Shown: positions 12,554 to 22,130 of the stretch, in pieces | How the letters are laid out: each line of letters opens with the position of its first letter | Numbering within the stretch: position 1 is the first letter of the stretch | Assembly (NCBI GenBank): GCA_025331445.1 | Contig: JAIWNE010000055.1 | Coordinates: forward strand, 124,001-188,000 | Length of the DNA: 64,000 bases | From: Blakeslea trispora | Lineage: Eukaryota; Mucoromycota; Mucoromycetes; Mucorales; Choanephoraceae | Direction of reading: 5' to 3' | Position numbers and translations under genes: made by a program | Notes under the pieces: model-generated | Databases searched by the model: none | Seen by the model: only the letters and a program-made list of their open reading frames with translations | What the model was told of the DNA's origin: nothing

Positions 12554-13646
12554 CCACCTGGCTACTTGTAAAAAGAGAAAAGAGAGCTTACTCTCAAAGT
12601 GACTGTGAACACAAGGCTTTCACTTTTAAAAGCAACTTTTTGCATTTAAGTCGTTGCAGCGGATCTCTAAAAAAGGTCGGGTAGCAAAAGATACTCAAAT
12701 GAGACCTCAGTGAATGATCATTGAAAAGGGGGGCCTGTTGTCTATTAGCTACTAAATCAAAATAGGCTTTAATCATCCTAAAAGGATGGCATCAGATCGA
12801 ACTTAAAAGTCTGCTTTAAAAGGGACTACCACTGGTCATTATGTGAAGTCTCTTGATAAAACAATGAATGAGATGAACTGTCTTCCTGAGCTAAAAGTTC
12901 TATAGGGGGCGAGTAAAATATCCAGAAAATTCATTTCAATAAAACAAAGCAGATTCTCAGAGTATGATCCCATAGGTTGCGTGAAGTAGAATACTTCTTT
13001 CTGACACAAGTGACAGATATAAACCACGAACATGTTTTCAATCCACGATTTTAAACCAGCAGCAGTTCTTTGAAAAAGGGGAGGCAGCTTTGCCAGATTG
13101 TCAGTCTCACTTTCGCAACGATTCACACATCGTTTCGAAATGCCCTACAAGTTCTCAACTGTCCAGTACTGAAATGTTTTGATTTGGGGAGCCTCTTTAA
13201 TACTTCAATGGGGTCGAATCATTTGCGTAAAGACAGCCCTCATACCGTGATTGAGTCCTTTCCAAACTAAAAAGTGCCTTTAAGTATTTTGCGATTTCAA
13301 GCAATCTGGTGAGTGTTGCTTTGGTACACAAAAGTTCCAGTAAAAACGCTGTATTCTCAGCCAGTTAGTTAATTCTTCGTTGGCTGTGTTGTTGAACGGA
13401 AGGAGCGATTGTATAACTCTCTTGAGATCTTGCTGATGAAGAGTAAAGTCAAAGCGAATCTAAAAAGGAAAAGTAACATCTGAATTGTGTAAAAAATTTA
13501 AGCGCGACAAGTCTCAATCGCGAAGACTGATTGCAAAACTTATATTTTGAGATGCAAAATATTTATGCTTCATCTACGCTCAAATAACACTAGTTCTTTG
13601 AAGGTGGTCTTTTTTCGTTTTCTTTATTGTTATAAAAGTTTTTTGT
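12554..13646. other. spacer, no supported gene
   Basis: Upstream region of the GT49 gene and downstream flank of the RNA candidate. Short frames at 12594-12776 and 12839-13126 (minus) and 13070-13270 (plus) lack starts, domains or splice support. Nothing else recognised. Confidence 0.45.
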
Positions 13647-13688
13647 AAAAAAAAAAAAAAGGGTGGTTTCTCCGAAGAGAAACCACCC
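13647..13688 (-). terminator. UUCG hairpin plus T-tract at RNA 3' end
   Basis: Perfect 12-bp inverted repeat (GGGTGGTTTCTC and its complement) closed by a TTCG loop on the minus strand, followed directly by 14 T residues. It is the 3' stem of the RNA candidate. The T-tract could act as a Pol III terminator or be incidental downstream sequence. Confidence 0.75.
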
Positions 13689-14065
13689 AGGTTCAAAAAA
13701 TTGGCCTTAACGGAATCGTGCACCGAATGAGGGAGTACACTCCTTTGCCGTGTTGCATCAGCATTGTCACTCCTAGACAAGCTAGTGGTTTGAGCGTGCA
13801 TATCTGCGACGACGCGTGAGTTCCTCGGGGGCCCGAAAGCCCTTTGACCTCATCCGATGGTTGACGCCCCTAAGGCAGGCTAGCCATGTGAAGATCTAAG
13901 GACTGCAAAAAAAGCACCTATACACCATACGTCAATGCATTTTAGCCGAATTGTGGTATGTTTTTAATCGGCACCTAGGCATATACAAGCGGAGATTCAA
14001 CATTCAGTCCTCAGCAAGAAGCGGTATGCTCTCCACTATAGAAAGAACAAGCACCTCCCTTTTTT
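13661..14065 (-). ncRNA. candidate Sm-class small nuclear RNA (possibly U11-like), unrecognised identity
   Basis: This stretch is much more GC-rich and fold-prone than its flanks. Read on minus it ends with a perfect Sm-protein binding site AATTTTTTGA (13693-13702). Four bases later comes a perfect 12-bp hairpin with a TTCG tetraloop (13661-13688), then a run of 14 Ts (13647-13660). This is the 3'-end architecture of snRNAs such as U1, U4, U5 and U11. A TATAAAAG box lies at 14086-14093; 28 nt downstream the RNA would begin A6GGG (14057-14065), resembling the 5' end of U11, which pairs with U12-type 5' splice sites. Diagnostic strings of U1 (ACTTACCT), U2 (GTAGTATCT), U4 (TTTGCGCAG) and U5 (CTTTTAC) were not found. 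Alternatives are telomerase RNA or another Sm RNA; the true 5' end could be nearer 13905, after an internal T7. The 405-nt length is long for U11. Confidence 0.55.
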
Positions 14066-14085
14066 GGAAGACAAAAGTTCGCGTG

Positions 14086-14093
14086 CTTTTATA
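14086..14093 (-). promoter_or_regulatory. TATA box of the Sm-RNA candidate
   Basis: TATAAAAG on the minus strand, 28 nt upstream of an A6GGG run that could be the RNA 5' end. The same 100-bp interval also serves as the promoter region of the divergent ALG2 gene. An ATGCAAAT octamer occurs at 14141-14148 on minus, possibly by chance. Confidence 0.45.
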
Positions 14094-14164
14094 GCGCGTA
14101 TTTCCGGAGCTTGCATTGAAGCTAAAAAAAAAAAGCGTGTTATTTGCATCTCTTCATCATCAGA

Positions 14165-15726
14165 ATGTCTGAACAAAAGGACGCTAAGTTGAAGATAGCT
14201 TTTATTCACCCTGATTTAGGAATAGGTAAAAGAAAAAAAAATACTTGGAGAAAGCAAATAGATTCAGTTATTAACAACTGAAAACAAGGTGGAGCAGAAC
14301 GATTAGTAGTGGATGCAGCTGTTGGCATTCAGTCAAAGGGACATCAGGTTGTCATGTATACCAGTCATCACGATAAGAATCACTGCTTTGAAGAAACAAG
14401 AGATGGCACACTTCAAGTCCGAGTGAAAGGAGATTGGCTTCCTCGTCATCTGTTGGGTCGCTGTTACATCATCTTTGCTATCCTTCGACAATTTGTACTT
14501 GTTCTTTGGCTATTACAGCATGAAAAAGATACCTATGATATTATCATGGTAGATCAATTGAGTGCCTGTGTTCCTCTTCTAAAATGGTTCTCTTCTGCTA
14601 GAGTAAGAATTTATTTACCCTTCTTTTCATGTCTATATATATGTAAAATATTGAAATCTAGCTTGATATTAGGTTCTGTTTTATTGTCACTTCCCGGATA
14701 AACTATTGACCGGCCGTGATTCAACGCTCAAGCAACTCTATCGAGTACCTATTGATAAACTAGAAGAATGGTCTACCGGCATGGCAGATGCTATTACAGT
14801 CAACAGTCAGTTTACAGGTGGTATGTTCAGACGCTCATTTCCATGCATCCTAAAAAAACCTCGTGTACTCTATCCTCCTATCAACTTCGCAGCTTATGAT
14901 AAGCAAGTGGATCTCTCAGATCCCTCTGTTCAACAGATTGAATCGTAAAGTCCATATGGGTTCTTGTTTTTCTGATTTTGCTTACATGAATGACAATAGG
15001 CATCTGAAAACGATCGTGTCCATAAATCGGTTTGAAAAGAAAAAGAATGTCGAGTTAGCTCTGAAGGCATTCGCTCTTTTGAGCAACATGATTTCACCAG
15101 ACGAATTTAAGCAGTATCGTCTCGTCTTGGCAGGTGGATACGACAAGCGTGTAAGAGAGAATGTAGAGTATCTTCAGTTTTTGGATACAATGGCCAAGGA
15201 GACATATGGTTTAGAAACATGTACTCTATTCCCTTCTTCAGTGGATCGTCCTCCAGCTACAGCTCAAGTTGTGTTCTTGTGCTCTTTCAATGATGCACAA
15301 CGTACCTATCTATTACATGAATCTATGCTTATGCTTTATACTCCCTCCAATGAACATTTTGGTATTACGCCTGTGGAGGGTATGTATGCTGGTGTGCCTG
15401 TGATTGCTGCCAACAGTGGTGGGCCATTAGAGACAGTCAAAGATAAAGAAACTGGATTGATCTTGGCTCCTGAGCCTCAACTATGGGCAGAGGGAATTCA
15501 TGCCTTTATTAACCATCAATACAACAGTCAGTCGATGGGTCAAGCAGGACGCTCTCATGTTCAAGCTAAGTTTTCCTTGGAGGCATTTGCAGATCAGTTG
15601 GAAGATATATGTGAGGAAATTGCTAGTGGTGGTCGTCCTACACGTCATGCTTATGATAATATTGAGTATACTGTGCGCATCATTGTAGCTATTGGTATTT
15701 TTGTCTTTTGGTACAAGTATTGTTAG
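14165..15726 (+). CDS. ALG2: ALG2 alpha-1,3/1,6-mannosyltransferase
   Basis: ER enzyme adding the second and third mannoses to dolichol-linked oligosaccharide for N-glycosylation (GT4 family). Four exons: 14165-14225, 14289-14602, 14673-14944 and 15000-15726, giving 457 aa in continuous phase. The N-terminus carries IAFIHPDLGIGGAERLVVD, the canonical ALG2 nucleotide-sugar fold start. Next come VLFYCHFPDKLLT and the Arg/Lys segment SINRFEKKKNVELAL. The GT4 donor site is NEHFGITPVEGMYAGVPVIA (E-x7-E type). A C-terminal hydrophobic segment near residues 435-455 is the membrane anchor. The third intron (14945-14999) must be removed, otherwise the frame stops just after QQIES. The gene is divergent from the Sm-RNA candidate, sharing about 100 bp. 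Confidence 0.97.
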
Positions 15727-15892
15727 TCCAATGAAATAAAACAAAAAAAGTCATAAAACACTTAATGAAATGAATATATAAATATGATGTATGTATATTT
15801 TATAAGCAGCTATTGAAACAATGAAGAAAGGGAGGGGGAAAACATAAGATATATAAAAAAAAAACTCTATAGAAAGACACATAAGGATGTGT

Positions 15893-17278
15893 TTATGCGG
15901 ATTGCTGGTTAATGATAGCATGGTAGTTTTCAGAATTACGCTTCAAGATATCCAGAACAGGACCCAACAAACGAGTGAAAGCTTTCTTGCCGAGTGTAGC
16001 ACATTTAAGTCTACCCTCAGCAACAACGGTGGCAGCTCTAGGAGCATCATTCAATAAAGCCAATTCTAAAGAGGATTTATATGAGCAAAAGTAATAGCAT
16101 AGACATATCTATTTTACCTCCAAAATAAGAGCCTCTTTCTAATTGGTTGACTTGTTGTGCATCACCATTGGCATCTGTTTTCAAGACAACAGCCTTACCA
16201 GATTCAATGATATAAAATTGATCACCTACATCATCTTGCTTAATCACCTCTTGTCCATCTTCAAAATAGACAGATTCCAACGCATCTGCAATCTTGTGCT
16301 TTTCATAAGACTCTAATGACTTGAGCAAGGCTACTTCGGATAAAAAGTATTCATACATGCGTCTCTTACGAGAAGTGTTTTCCATCAAAATCGTACGGAA
16401 AGTGACGCGATCCAAAGCCCAAAGAACACAATCTGAGGTGGCAATAATGGTGGCTGCACGAGGGGCATTGTACATCAGGGCCAACTCACCAAAACTACCA
16501 CCAGCTTCATAGTTGGTTACTTTTGTATCACCAATGAAACAATCGAGTGTGCCTGATTCAACCACATAAAAGAAGTCACCTACGCCACCTTGCTCAATCA
16601 CTGTGGTGTCTTTAGCCACTTGTTTCTCAGCCATAGCATTAACAACGTCTAAATATTGGTCTTCGTCGAGATTGCGGAACAGAAAGTTATGGCCAATACT
16701 GACTCGGATGCGTTCAGCTTGTGCGTCCGACTTGGGAATGATTATTTTTTTGAATTCTTGCGTGGCACTGGGAGCCATTGATTCAGCACTGACCGAGGTA
16801 CGGCGGCCACGGTTATAGTTAGTAGGTGGTAAAGAAGGCAAAGGTTCAGTAGAGAAATTATCAAAGGCTTCATCGTCTTCATCATCCAAATCATCATCGT
16901 CATCAGGCTGACTCATGAACGTATCGCCATTATTTCCCCAAGAAAACTCGTTTTGTGCCGAAAAGTCAGGTGGTTGAGGTGCTGAGGAATCACATAAGGG
17001 ATGCATGTCATTTGTATTGGCTATGAAAAAGAGTCCATGGTTAATAAGAAAAATAAAAACAAATAGAGCTCCTTACTATCGAAAATGTTATCACGGCTAT
17101 GTTGAGCATTTCTAAAGGCATAACGTTGTTCTTCTAGTTTACGGATGAAGAAGTTGGAACAAAACTGAAGGACATCTGAGGGTTGTTCCGAACAGTATTC
17201 GTGATGTAACTCGGTCAAAAGTTGTGTATATTCGTCTGTTTCAGGGGCAAACTCAAAAGGTTGGTCATCTGTGATCAT
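15893..17278 (-). CDS. pkaR: cAMP-dependent protein kinase regulatory subunit
   Basis: Binds and inhibits the PKA catalytic subunit until cAMP is bound; in Mucorales the pathway controls dimorphism, germination and virulence traits. Three exons on minus: 17077-17278, 16118-17020 and 15893-16065, giving 425 aa. Order of parts: N-terminal dimerisation/docking helix pair (about residues 15-50, with [20 protein letters not shown]), an acidic Asp-run linker, the inhibitor motif [11 protein letters not shown] with a phosphorylatable Ser near 143 (type II-like), then two cyclic-nucleotide domains. Each domain has a phosphate-binding cassette: [19 protein letters not shown] in domain A, and in domain [18 protein letters not shown], restored by splicing. 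The ATG at 17276-17278 was chosen because the frame upstream has only a TTG. Mucor species carry several pkaR paralogues; which one this is cannot be told here. Confidence 0.96.
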
Positions 17279-18098
17279 CTTCAAGTTGTTTCTATTCTTT
17301 AAAAAAAAGTGCTATAAAAAGGGAGGGGGGAAGGGTTTAACCTTTTTTTTTCTCTTTACTATTTGGTTACAAGCGGGGTTCTTTTCAATAATAAAAAAAA
17401 GGTGATGAAGCGGGCTCCTAAAATTGCACTTTTTTTCTTCTCTTTTCGAGTAAGAGAAAAGCAGGTCATGACCATACTAGAAAAAGAGTCTCTTTTTTTT
17501 TTGCTTTTCTTTAGTTATGACAGCAATGAAAGGAAGAAACACAAGGTATACTTCGGGAAGGATTGACCAATAAGCAATTAGTCTTTTGTGCATTACTGAC
17601 ATGAGCTTAATTTTTTTTCAGTGAAACAGACGATCCTTAATTCCCGCCGTCCTAAATGGCCAATCATCATTCAGAGATACGGTTCACTTGAAATTGAGAC
17701 ATTTTTCATTTTCTTTCTTTATTGTTTGAAAAATAGGGTAAGTAAATAAACAAAGAAGTTCAAGCCAATAAAACTGATGCAAGCTATCGAGCAATCAGGA
17801 AAAAAATAAGAGTTTGGTTCTCCTATACAGATTCAAGTTTATTTTTCTTGAGCTGAACTGTATGATTTTTTGCAGTCTTTGTTCTTGTTTTGAACTACGA
17901 AAAAAAATAGAGTCATGCGTGCTTTACAAATACCTTTATGGCTTACCTACAAAATGAAATATGACTTTGTTGGGAAATCTGTCAAAAAACAACAGTCCAA
18001 TCAAATTAAAGAGAGATGGACTTAAAAAATCATAATTTTCGATGTCCTTCTTTTTTTTTTCTCGTCTTTTTCGTCTTATTTTTCCATATCATACTATC
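17279..18098. other. divergent promoter region
   Basis: About 820 bp between the divergently transcribed pkaR and ZNF277-like genes. Multiple T-tracts and A-tracts, no credible frame or RNA seen. The 3' end (18044-18062) is the T-rich leader of the zinc-finger gene. Confidence 0.6.
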
Positions 18099-19887
18099 AT
18101 GTCTGACGACGGTGAATGGCATACTGTAACAAGCAACAAAAATGTACCAGTAGTACAGCCCAAGCAATCAACAAACAATAGCCAGAACAGGCGCAAATCA
18201 AAGGGAAAGCTACCATCCAACAAACATATAAAAGAGAAAAAGGCTACTCCTGCACCTCAAAAGTCTCGTCGAGTATCTCATACACACGAGAAAACCACAA
18301 ATCCTTTCCATGCTCCCGAAGAAGACGATTCTGAAGAAGAAGAGGAAGACGGTCAAGTAGATCCCATCGATTTACCAGTACCTCCTTACCACACAAGCAT
18401 TGTTATTTCTTGTCCTTTTGAAGGTTGTGAATCACCTGCACCTTTTTTGGATACAACCTCACTTGTTCAACACTTAAAATCATCTCATCAACTTGTATTC
18501 AAGAACCTGCATCATATGTATATGGCTCTTGACGCCTATCTCCTACGATGGTCTAAAGAATTTAATCAACATCCTATAGAATCTTACGCTCAACTTGAGG
18601 AAGAAGGTAAGAGAAAGAAAATTGGTTTGGAAAGAGAAGAAGTAACCGTGGTTGTGTCAAACTGTATTAGTCTATGTCATTGATCCCGAAAAATGTGCTC
18701 TTGACAAAGAAATTCGTGAAGATATGCAGCGCGCCAAATTGGTAAACAGCCTACTTTTTCGATTCTTTTTTTTTTTTAAAAAAAAACTAACCGTGTATAC
18801 TGTAGAATGAGATTTTAAAAATACAACAAGTTGAACGAGAAACAGAATCAAAATCGCCAAGAAAATGTTTGTTTTGTAAAATCATTTGTGAAAACAGAGC
18901 CATTTTATTCAGACATATGTTTGCTGAACATAATTTCAATATCGGTTTGCCTGATAATTTGGTTCATGTGAATGAATTTTTGGATACTTTGGAAGCTAAA
19001 CTATCAAAGTAAGATTCAATAGAAAAATAAGAGTCAGATCGTTTCAAACTTACATTTTCTTTTTTGAATAGCCTGCAATGCCTTTACTGTGAAAAGACAT
19101 TCACAAGTCCTGCTGTGTTACGTAAGCATATGCGCAAGAAGAAGCATTTCAAGATTGCCTCAAAGAACAGACAGTACGATCGTTTCTACGTTATCAATTA
19201 TCTCGAGCCAGGCAAGAATTGGGAGAGTTTTGAAAATGACAACTATGAAAGTGATGATGAAAAGAAGGACGAGTAAAGTATTTGACATGTCATCTACAAT
19301 GAGTTCTTGCTGACCTTCTTTTTCTTTTTATTTCAGAGCTTGGGACGATTGGGAAGAAGATGTTCAGGAACCAACACAATGCTTGTTTGATACGCAAGTA
19401 CTTGCTTCACCAAAAGAAGCTTTAGAACATATGAAGTCTAATCATGCTTTTGATTTGTCCGCTTTAAGAAAGAAAAAGGTAAAACCTACGAGTATGTTCA
19501 CCAGAGGAAATCAACACTCATATGTTTACCCCGATTCATATAGACATGGATTTCTATCAGACCATTGTTCTTATTAACTATATTCGCCATCAATCATCCC
19601 TTGGTAAATGCTTTTCGTGCGCCAAGACACTGGACAGTGAGACTGGGTTAGCCGATCATTTCAGCAATGGTGATTGTATCGCTAACTTTGTTGCCATGGA
19701 TGCTCCTTTCTGGAAAGATCCTCGTTACCTAATCCCTACCTATGAAAATGACCCCCTCCTGACCGGATTTGAACAAGACAATGAAGAAGAAGATGAAGAC
19801 ATGGCTTTGCCTGATGATGAAGCCAACAAGAAGTATCTTCATCAAGTCATGGAAGAATCACTCCATATCTCTGATCAACAATTGTAG
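18099..19887 (+). CDS. ZNF277: ZNF277-like C2H2 zinc-finger protein
   Basis: Predicted nuclear/cytosolic zinc-finger protein. Six exons: 18099-18606, 18671-18741, 18806-19008, 19072-19272, 19337-19491 and 19544-19887, giving 493 aa in unbroken phase. The basic, Gln/Ser-rich N-terminus is followed by an acidic Glu run. C2H2-type units include CPFEGCESPAPF...HLKSSHQ, CLFCKIICENRAILFRHMF, CLYCEKTFTSPAVLRKHMRK and a final CFSCAKTLDSETGLADHF. The block NMDFYQTIVLINYIR and a closing acidic tail match the ZNF277 family, which interacts with uS5/RPS2 and Polycomb in animals. Exon 5 must extend to a GTATGT donor at 19492 (52-nt intron) to keep frame; the nearer GTAAAA at 19479 gives the wrong phase. 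An in-frame ATG at 18042 upstream encodes a Phe-rich stretch and is probably leader. Confidence 0.9.
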
Positions 19888-19889
19888 AT

Positions 19890-21065
19890 TTATTTTGCAA
19901 TCACAATAATAAGTGCTAAGATAGAGCCCACTATAGAAATAATTAAAAAGAAACAACACATATTTCTTCTAGCATTCCTTTGATAGTGGCTTGCAGTAAC
20001 TAACTCATCAGCTGCTTGTCTTGTATTTTGTGCAATGCTTAATACATTGCCATAAATACTCTCTAATGATTCAATATGAATAGTCTTATCATCGTCTTTT
20101 CTTTCTTTCACTTACGAATACCACTCTCTTGTTCATTGACCAACATACTCATATCACGGAAGATTTCATTGAGTTCCGTAATACCATGTTCAATATTCAG
20201 AATTTCGTTTTCTCGCTCACTAATCAGCAGTTCATTGTATTCGATTTCATGATCCATTGCTTCTATTTGACTCTGACGTCGATCATCAACAGTCATAGCA
20301 TATTGTTGCTCCTGTTCTATTTCTTCTTCTGTTGCTCTGAAATGACAATAAAAAACAATAAGCCATGTAGGAGAGACATACATCATCTTTGCAGCCTTAC
20401 TCTAGCTGATTTTGAAGCATGACAGTAGTGGCTTTTGAATCATCGATATAAGCCCGAAGCTTGTTTGCTGATAAACGCTGTAATTGCTGAAACTGAGACA
20501 CTACACTCTGAAAGTCCTTTGACAGTTTTTGTTGCCGTAAATGTCGTTGTCGCTTCGATACAATAACAGAAAGGATGATTTAAGGTCTTGAGGGGAAATA
20601 GAAAGAGCATTGAATACCAGCTACTTACATTTTTGCTTAATCCTTTAATAGATGCCAATGCCTTTAAGTCTTGTGTGGTATCTTTAACAAGGTCTCGAGT
20701 AGTATTATTGGCATCATGTCTATAAAGACATAAAAACAAGTATTGTTCAACTAGATAAGTCAAGAAGAAAAAGAAGAAGAAAAAAGTACTTTACAGACTA
20801 CTTCTTAACTCAGGTGTATCTTTTGGACCTCCAATAAACCCGACAAGCCGTTCAATGTTGATAAGGTTGCTATTTATTTGAAATATTTGCTGTGCAATAT
20901 GTACAATCAAGTCTTTATAGAGTCGCTCGTCCTCATCTCGAATACAAGCACATGTTAGCTTTTGTATTCTTCAAGCCTTTCTCTTGATAACAATCAAACT
21001 TTACCGGTATTCAAATGGATGGGCCCTGGTGTACCAAGACCTGATTCCAAGTCATTAAACGACAT
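19890..21065 (-). CDS. Qa-SNARE, syntaxin 7/12 (Pep12)-type
   Basis: Endosomal/vacuolar t-SNARE. Six exons on minus: 21005-21065, 20795-20936, 20629-20719, 20401-20552, 20116-20336 and 19890-20062, giving 279 aa. The N-terminus MSFNDLESGLG precedes a three-helix syntaxin domain. The SNARE motif runs from about residue 185 (ISERENEILNIEHGITELNE, then IFRDMSMLVNEQESGIQSIYGNV), followed by RNARRNMCCFFLIISIVGSI and a C-terminal transmembrane anchor. The last intron was set at 53 nt (20063-20115); this restores the canonical spacing between LVNEQ and the zero-layer-flanking helix, whereas shorter 20-26 nt alternatives would also keep frame but add residues. The stop codon is 2 nt from the stop of the convergent zinc-finger gene. 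Subclass (Pep12, Tlg2, Vam3) is inferred. Confidence 0.92.
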
Positions 21066-21530
21066 ATGGATAAAATATTAAAAGAAAGAGGAAATGAGTA
21101 CAAAAAAAAAGAGAGAGAGGAAGAGACGAACAAGAATCTCCTAATTTATTGTCTGAGATAGCAGCGGTGTTTCATTGCAAACTCCATGTTCATGCAAACT
21201 GGGGAAATCAAAACTCCCGGATATAACAGAGAGAGAAAGGCTCATTCTACAATCAGAATTTTCTTTTTCTCTCTACAATCACAAAGGAAAGGTCTTTGTT
21301 AGGAGCCAAATTTACTTTTATAAGTCTGCCAAGGTCTCAAATAAGCCAATGAGACCTTATTTAGAAAGACTAGTTACATTGATCCTTGAATGCGTGTATA
21401 AATATGTTCGGTTACTATTTCCTTTCACAACTTCTTTTTATTCACAACCAAGTCACTCCAATATAGCAAGGAATTACAAAAAAAAGTAGGGTGATTCAAA
21501 TAACGCATTACCTCTATCAATTGTACTAAC
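21066..21530. other. spacer upstream of Qa-SNARE
   Basis: Promoter side of the SNARE gene. A plus frame at 21175-21489 lacks a clear start context, domain or composition bias. (GA)n-like patch at 21110-21130. No gene assigned. Confidence 0.45.
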
Positions 21531-21773
21531 ATGAATAAACCTATCTATATGTTGCCTCAAACAAGGAAGTCACCTGAATCTACAGACTTCAGGTCTTGGA
21601 TAATAAAATCCTGTATTAGCTTAGACTTTGATAGTTTAGACAGAGGGAATTCATTATACAATTTCATATATTCTGTCAAAGCACAATTAACCAAATACAC
21701 TAAATCAAAATACCCATACATAATAACCAAGTCCATCACAAGCTTTGTCCTTATTTATCAATATCTTAAATAG
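21531..21773 (+). CDS. small unrecognised ORF, faintly Pho80-cyclin-like
   Basis: An ATG-initiated frame of 80 codons with even, protein-like composition. It has no homopolymers, and its N-terminus reads MNKPIYMLPQTRKSPESTDF. The middle part SLYNFIYSVKAQLTKYT and end ITSFVLIYQYLK resemble, in my reading, the first helices of Pho80/Pcl-type cyclins, but the frame stops before the rest of a cyclin box. No convincing continuation exon was found up to 22130. It could be a short gene, a truncated cyclin relic or a chance frame. Confidence 0.28.
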   Translation: MNKPIYMLPQTRKSPESTDFRSWIIKSCISLDFDSLDRGNSLYNFIYSVKAQLTKYTKSKYPYIITKSITSFVLIYQYLK

Positions 21774-22130
21774 AGTAAAACTCGAATTTCCTTAAGTCAT
21801 ATTTTTTCTCTCTCTTTTTTTTCTTTGATTGACTAAGCGCGGTGAATAATAACCTGTTTGCTTTTAAATGCGATGATCTGCCACCTACTCTTTGGAAGCA
21901 GTCATGTTTTTCTGTTTGTTAAGGCGAGTTATTGTGACACCTGTCTTGAAAGTAAAATAAGGTCACCTAACCATTTACTGTTAGAAAAAAAAGGAATTAA
22001 AATTGAAACATAATTAGAACAATTAAGCTATCTTTTTCTCTTGATCCCATCTGTTCCTCTTTAATCTTGCCTTTTTTTTTTCTATTGATTGCAAGTTCTT
22101 TGACCTTTAGGTTAATTCCATAAAGTAGTA
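21774..22130. other. promoter region of P5-ATPase
   Basis: AT-rich spacer with T-tracts at 21810-21830 and 22065-22083, just upstream of the ATPase start codon. One short frame near 21855-21925 ends at a TAA; not supported as a gene. Confidence 0.5.

Noticed and set aside
13580..13801. Minus-strand 73-codon frame over the RNA hairpin
   Set aside because: It runs through the Sm site, UUCG hairpin and T-tract, which are better explained as RNA structure; the frame has Phe runs from the T-tract.
13801..13900. Matching the GC-rich RNA body to U3, SRP, RNase P or MRP
   Set aside because: Short look-alikes (for example TTTCTATAGT as in U3) occur, but boxes A, B, C/D, the SRP helix-8 loop and P4 conserved regions are absent.
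20091..20115. Ultra-short (20-26 nt) final intron in the Qa-SNARE gene
   Set aside because: Keeps frame but is too short for splicing here and spoils the spacing of the SNARE motif; a 53-nt intron fits both.
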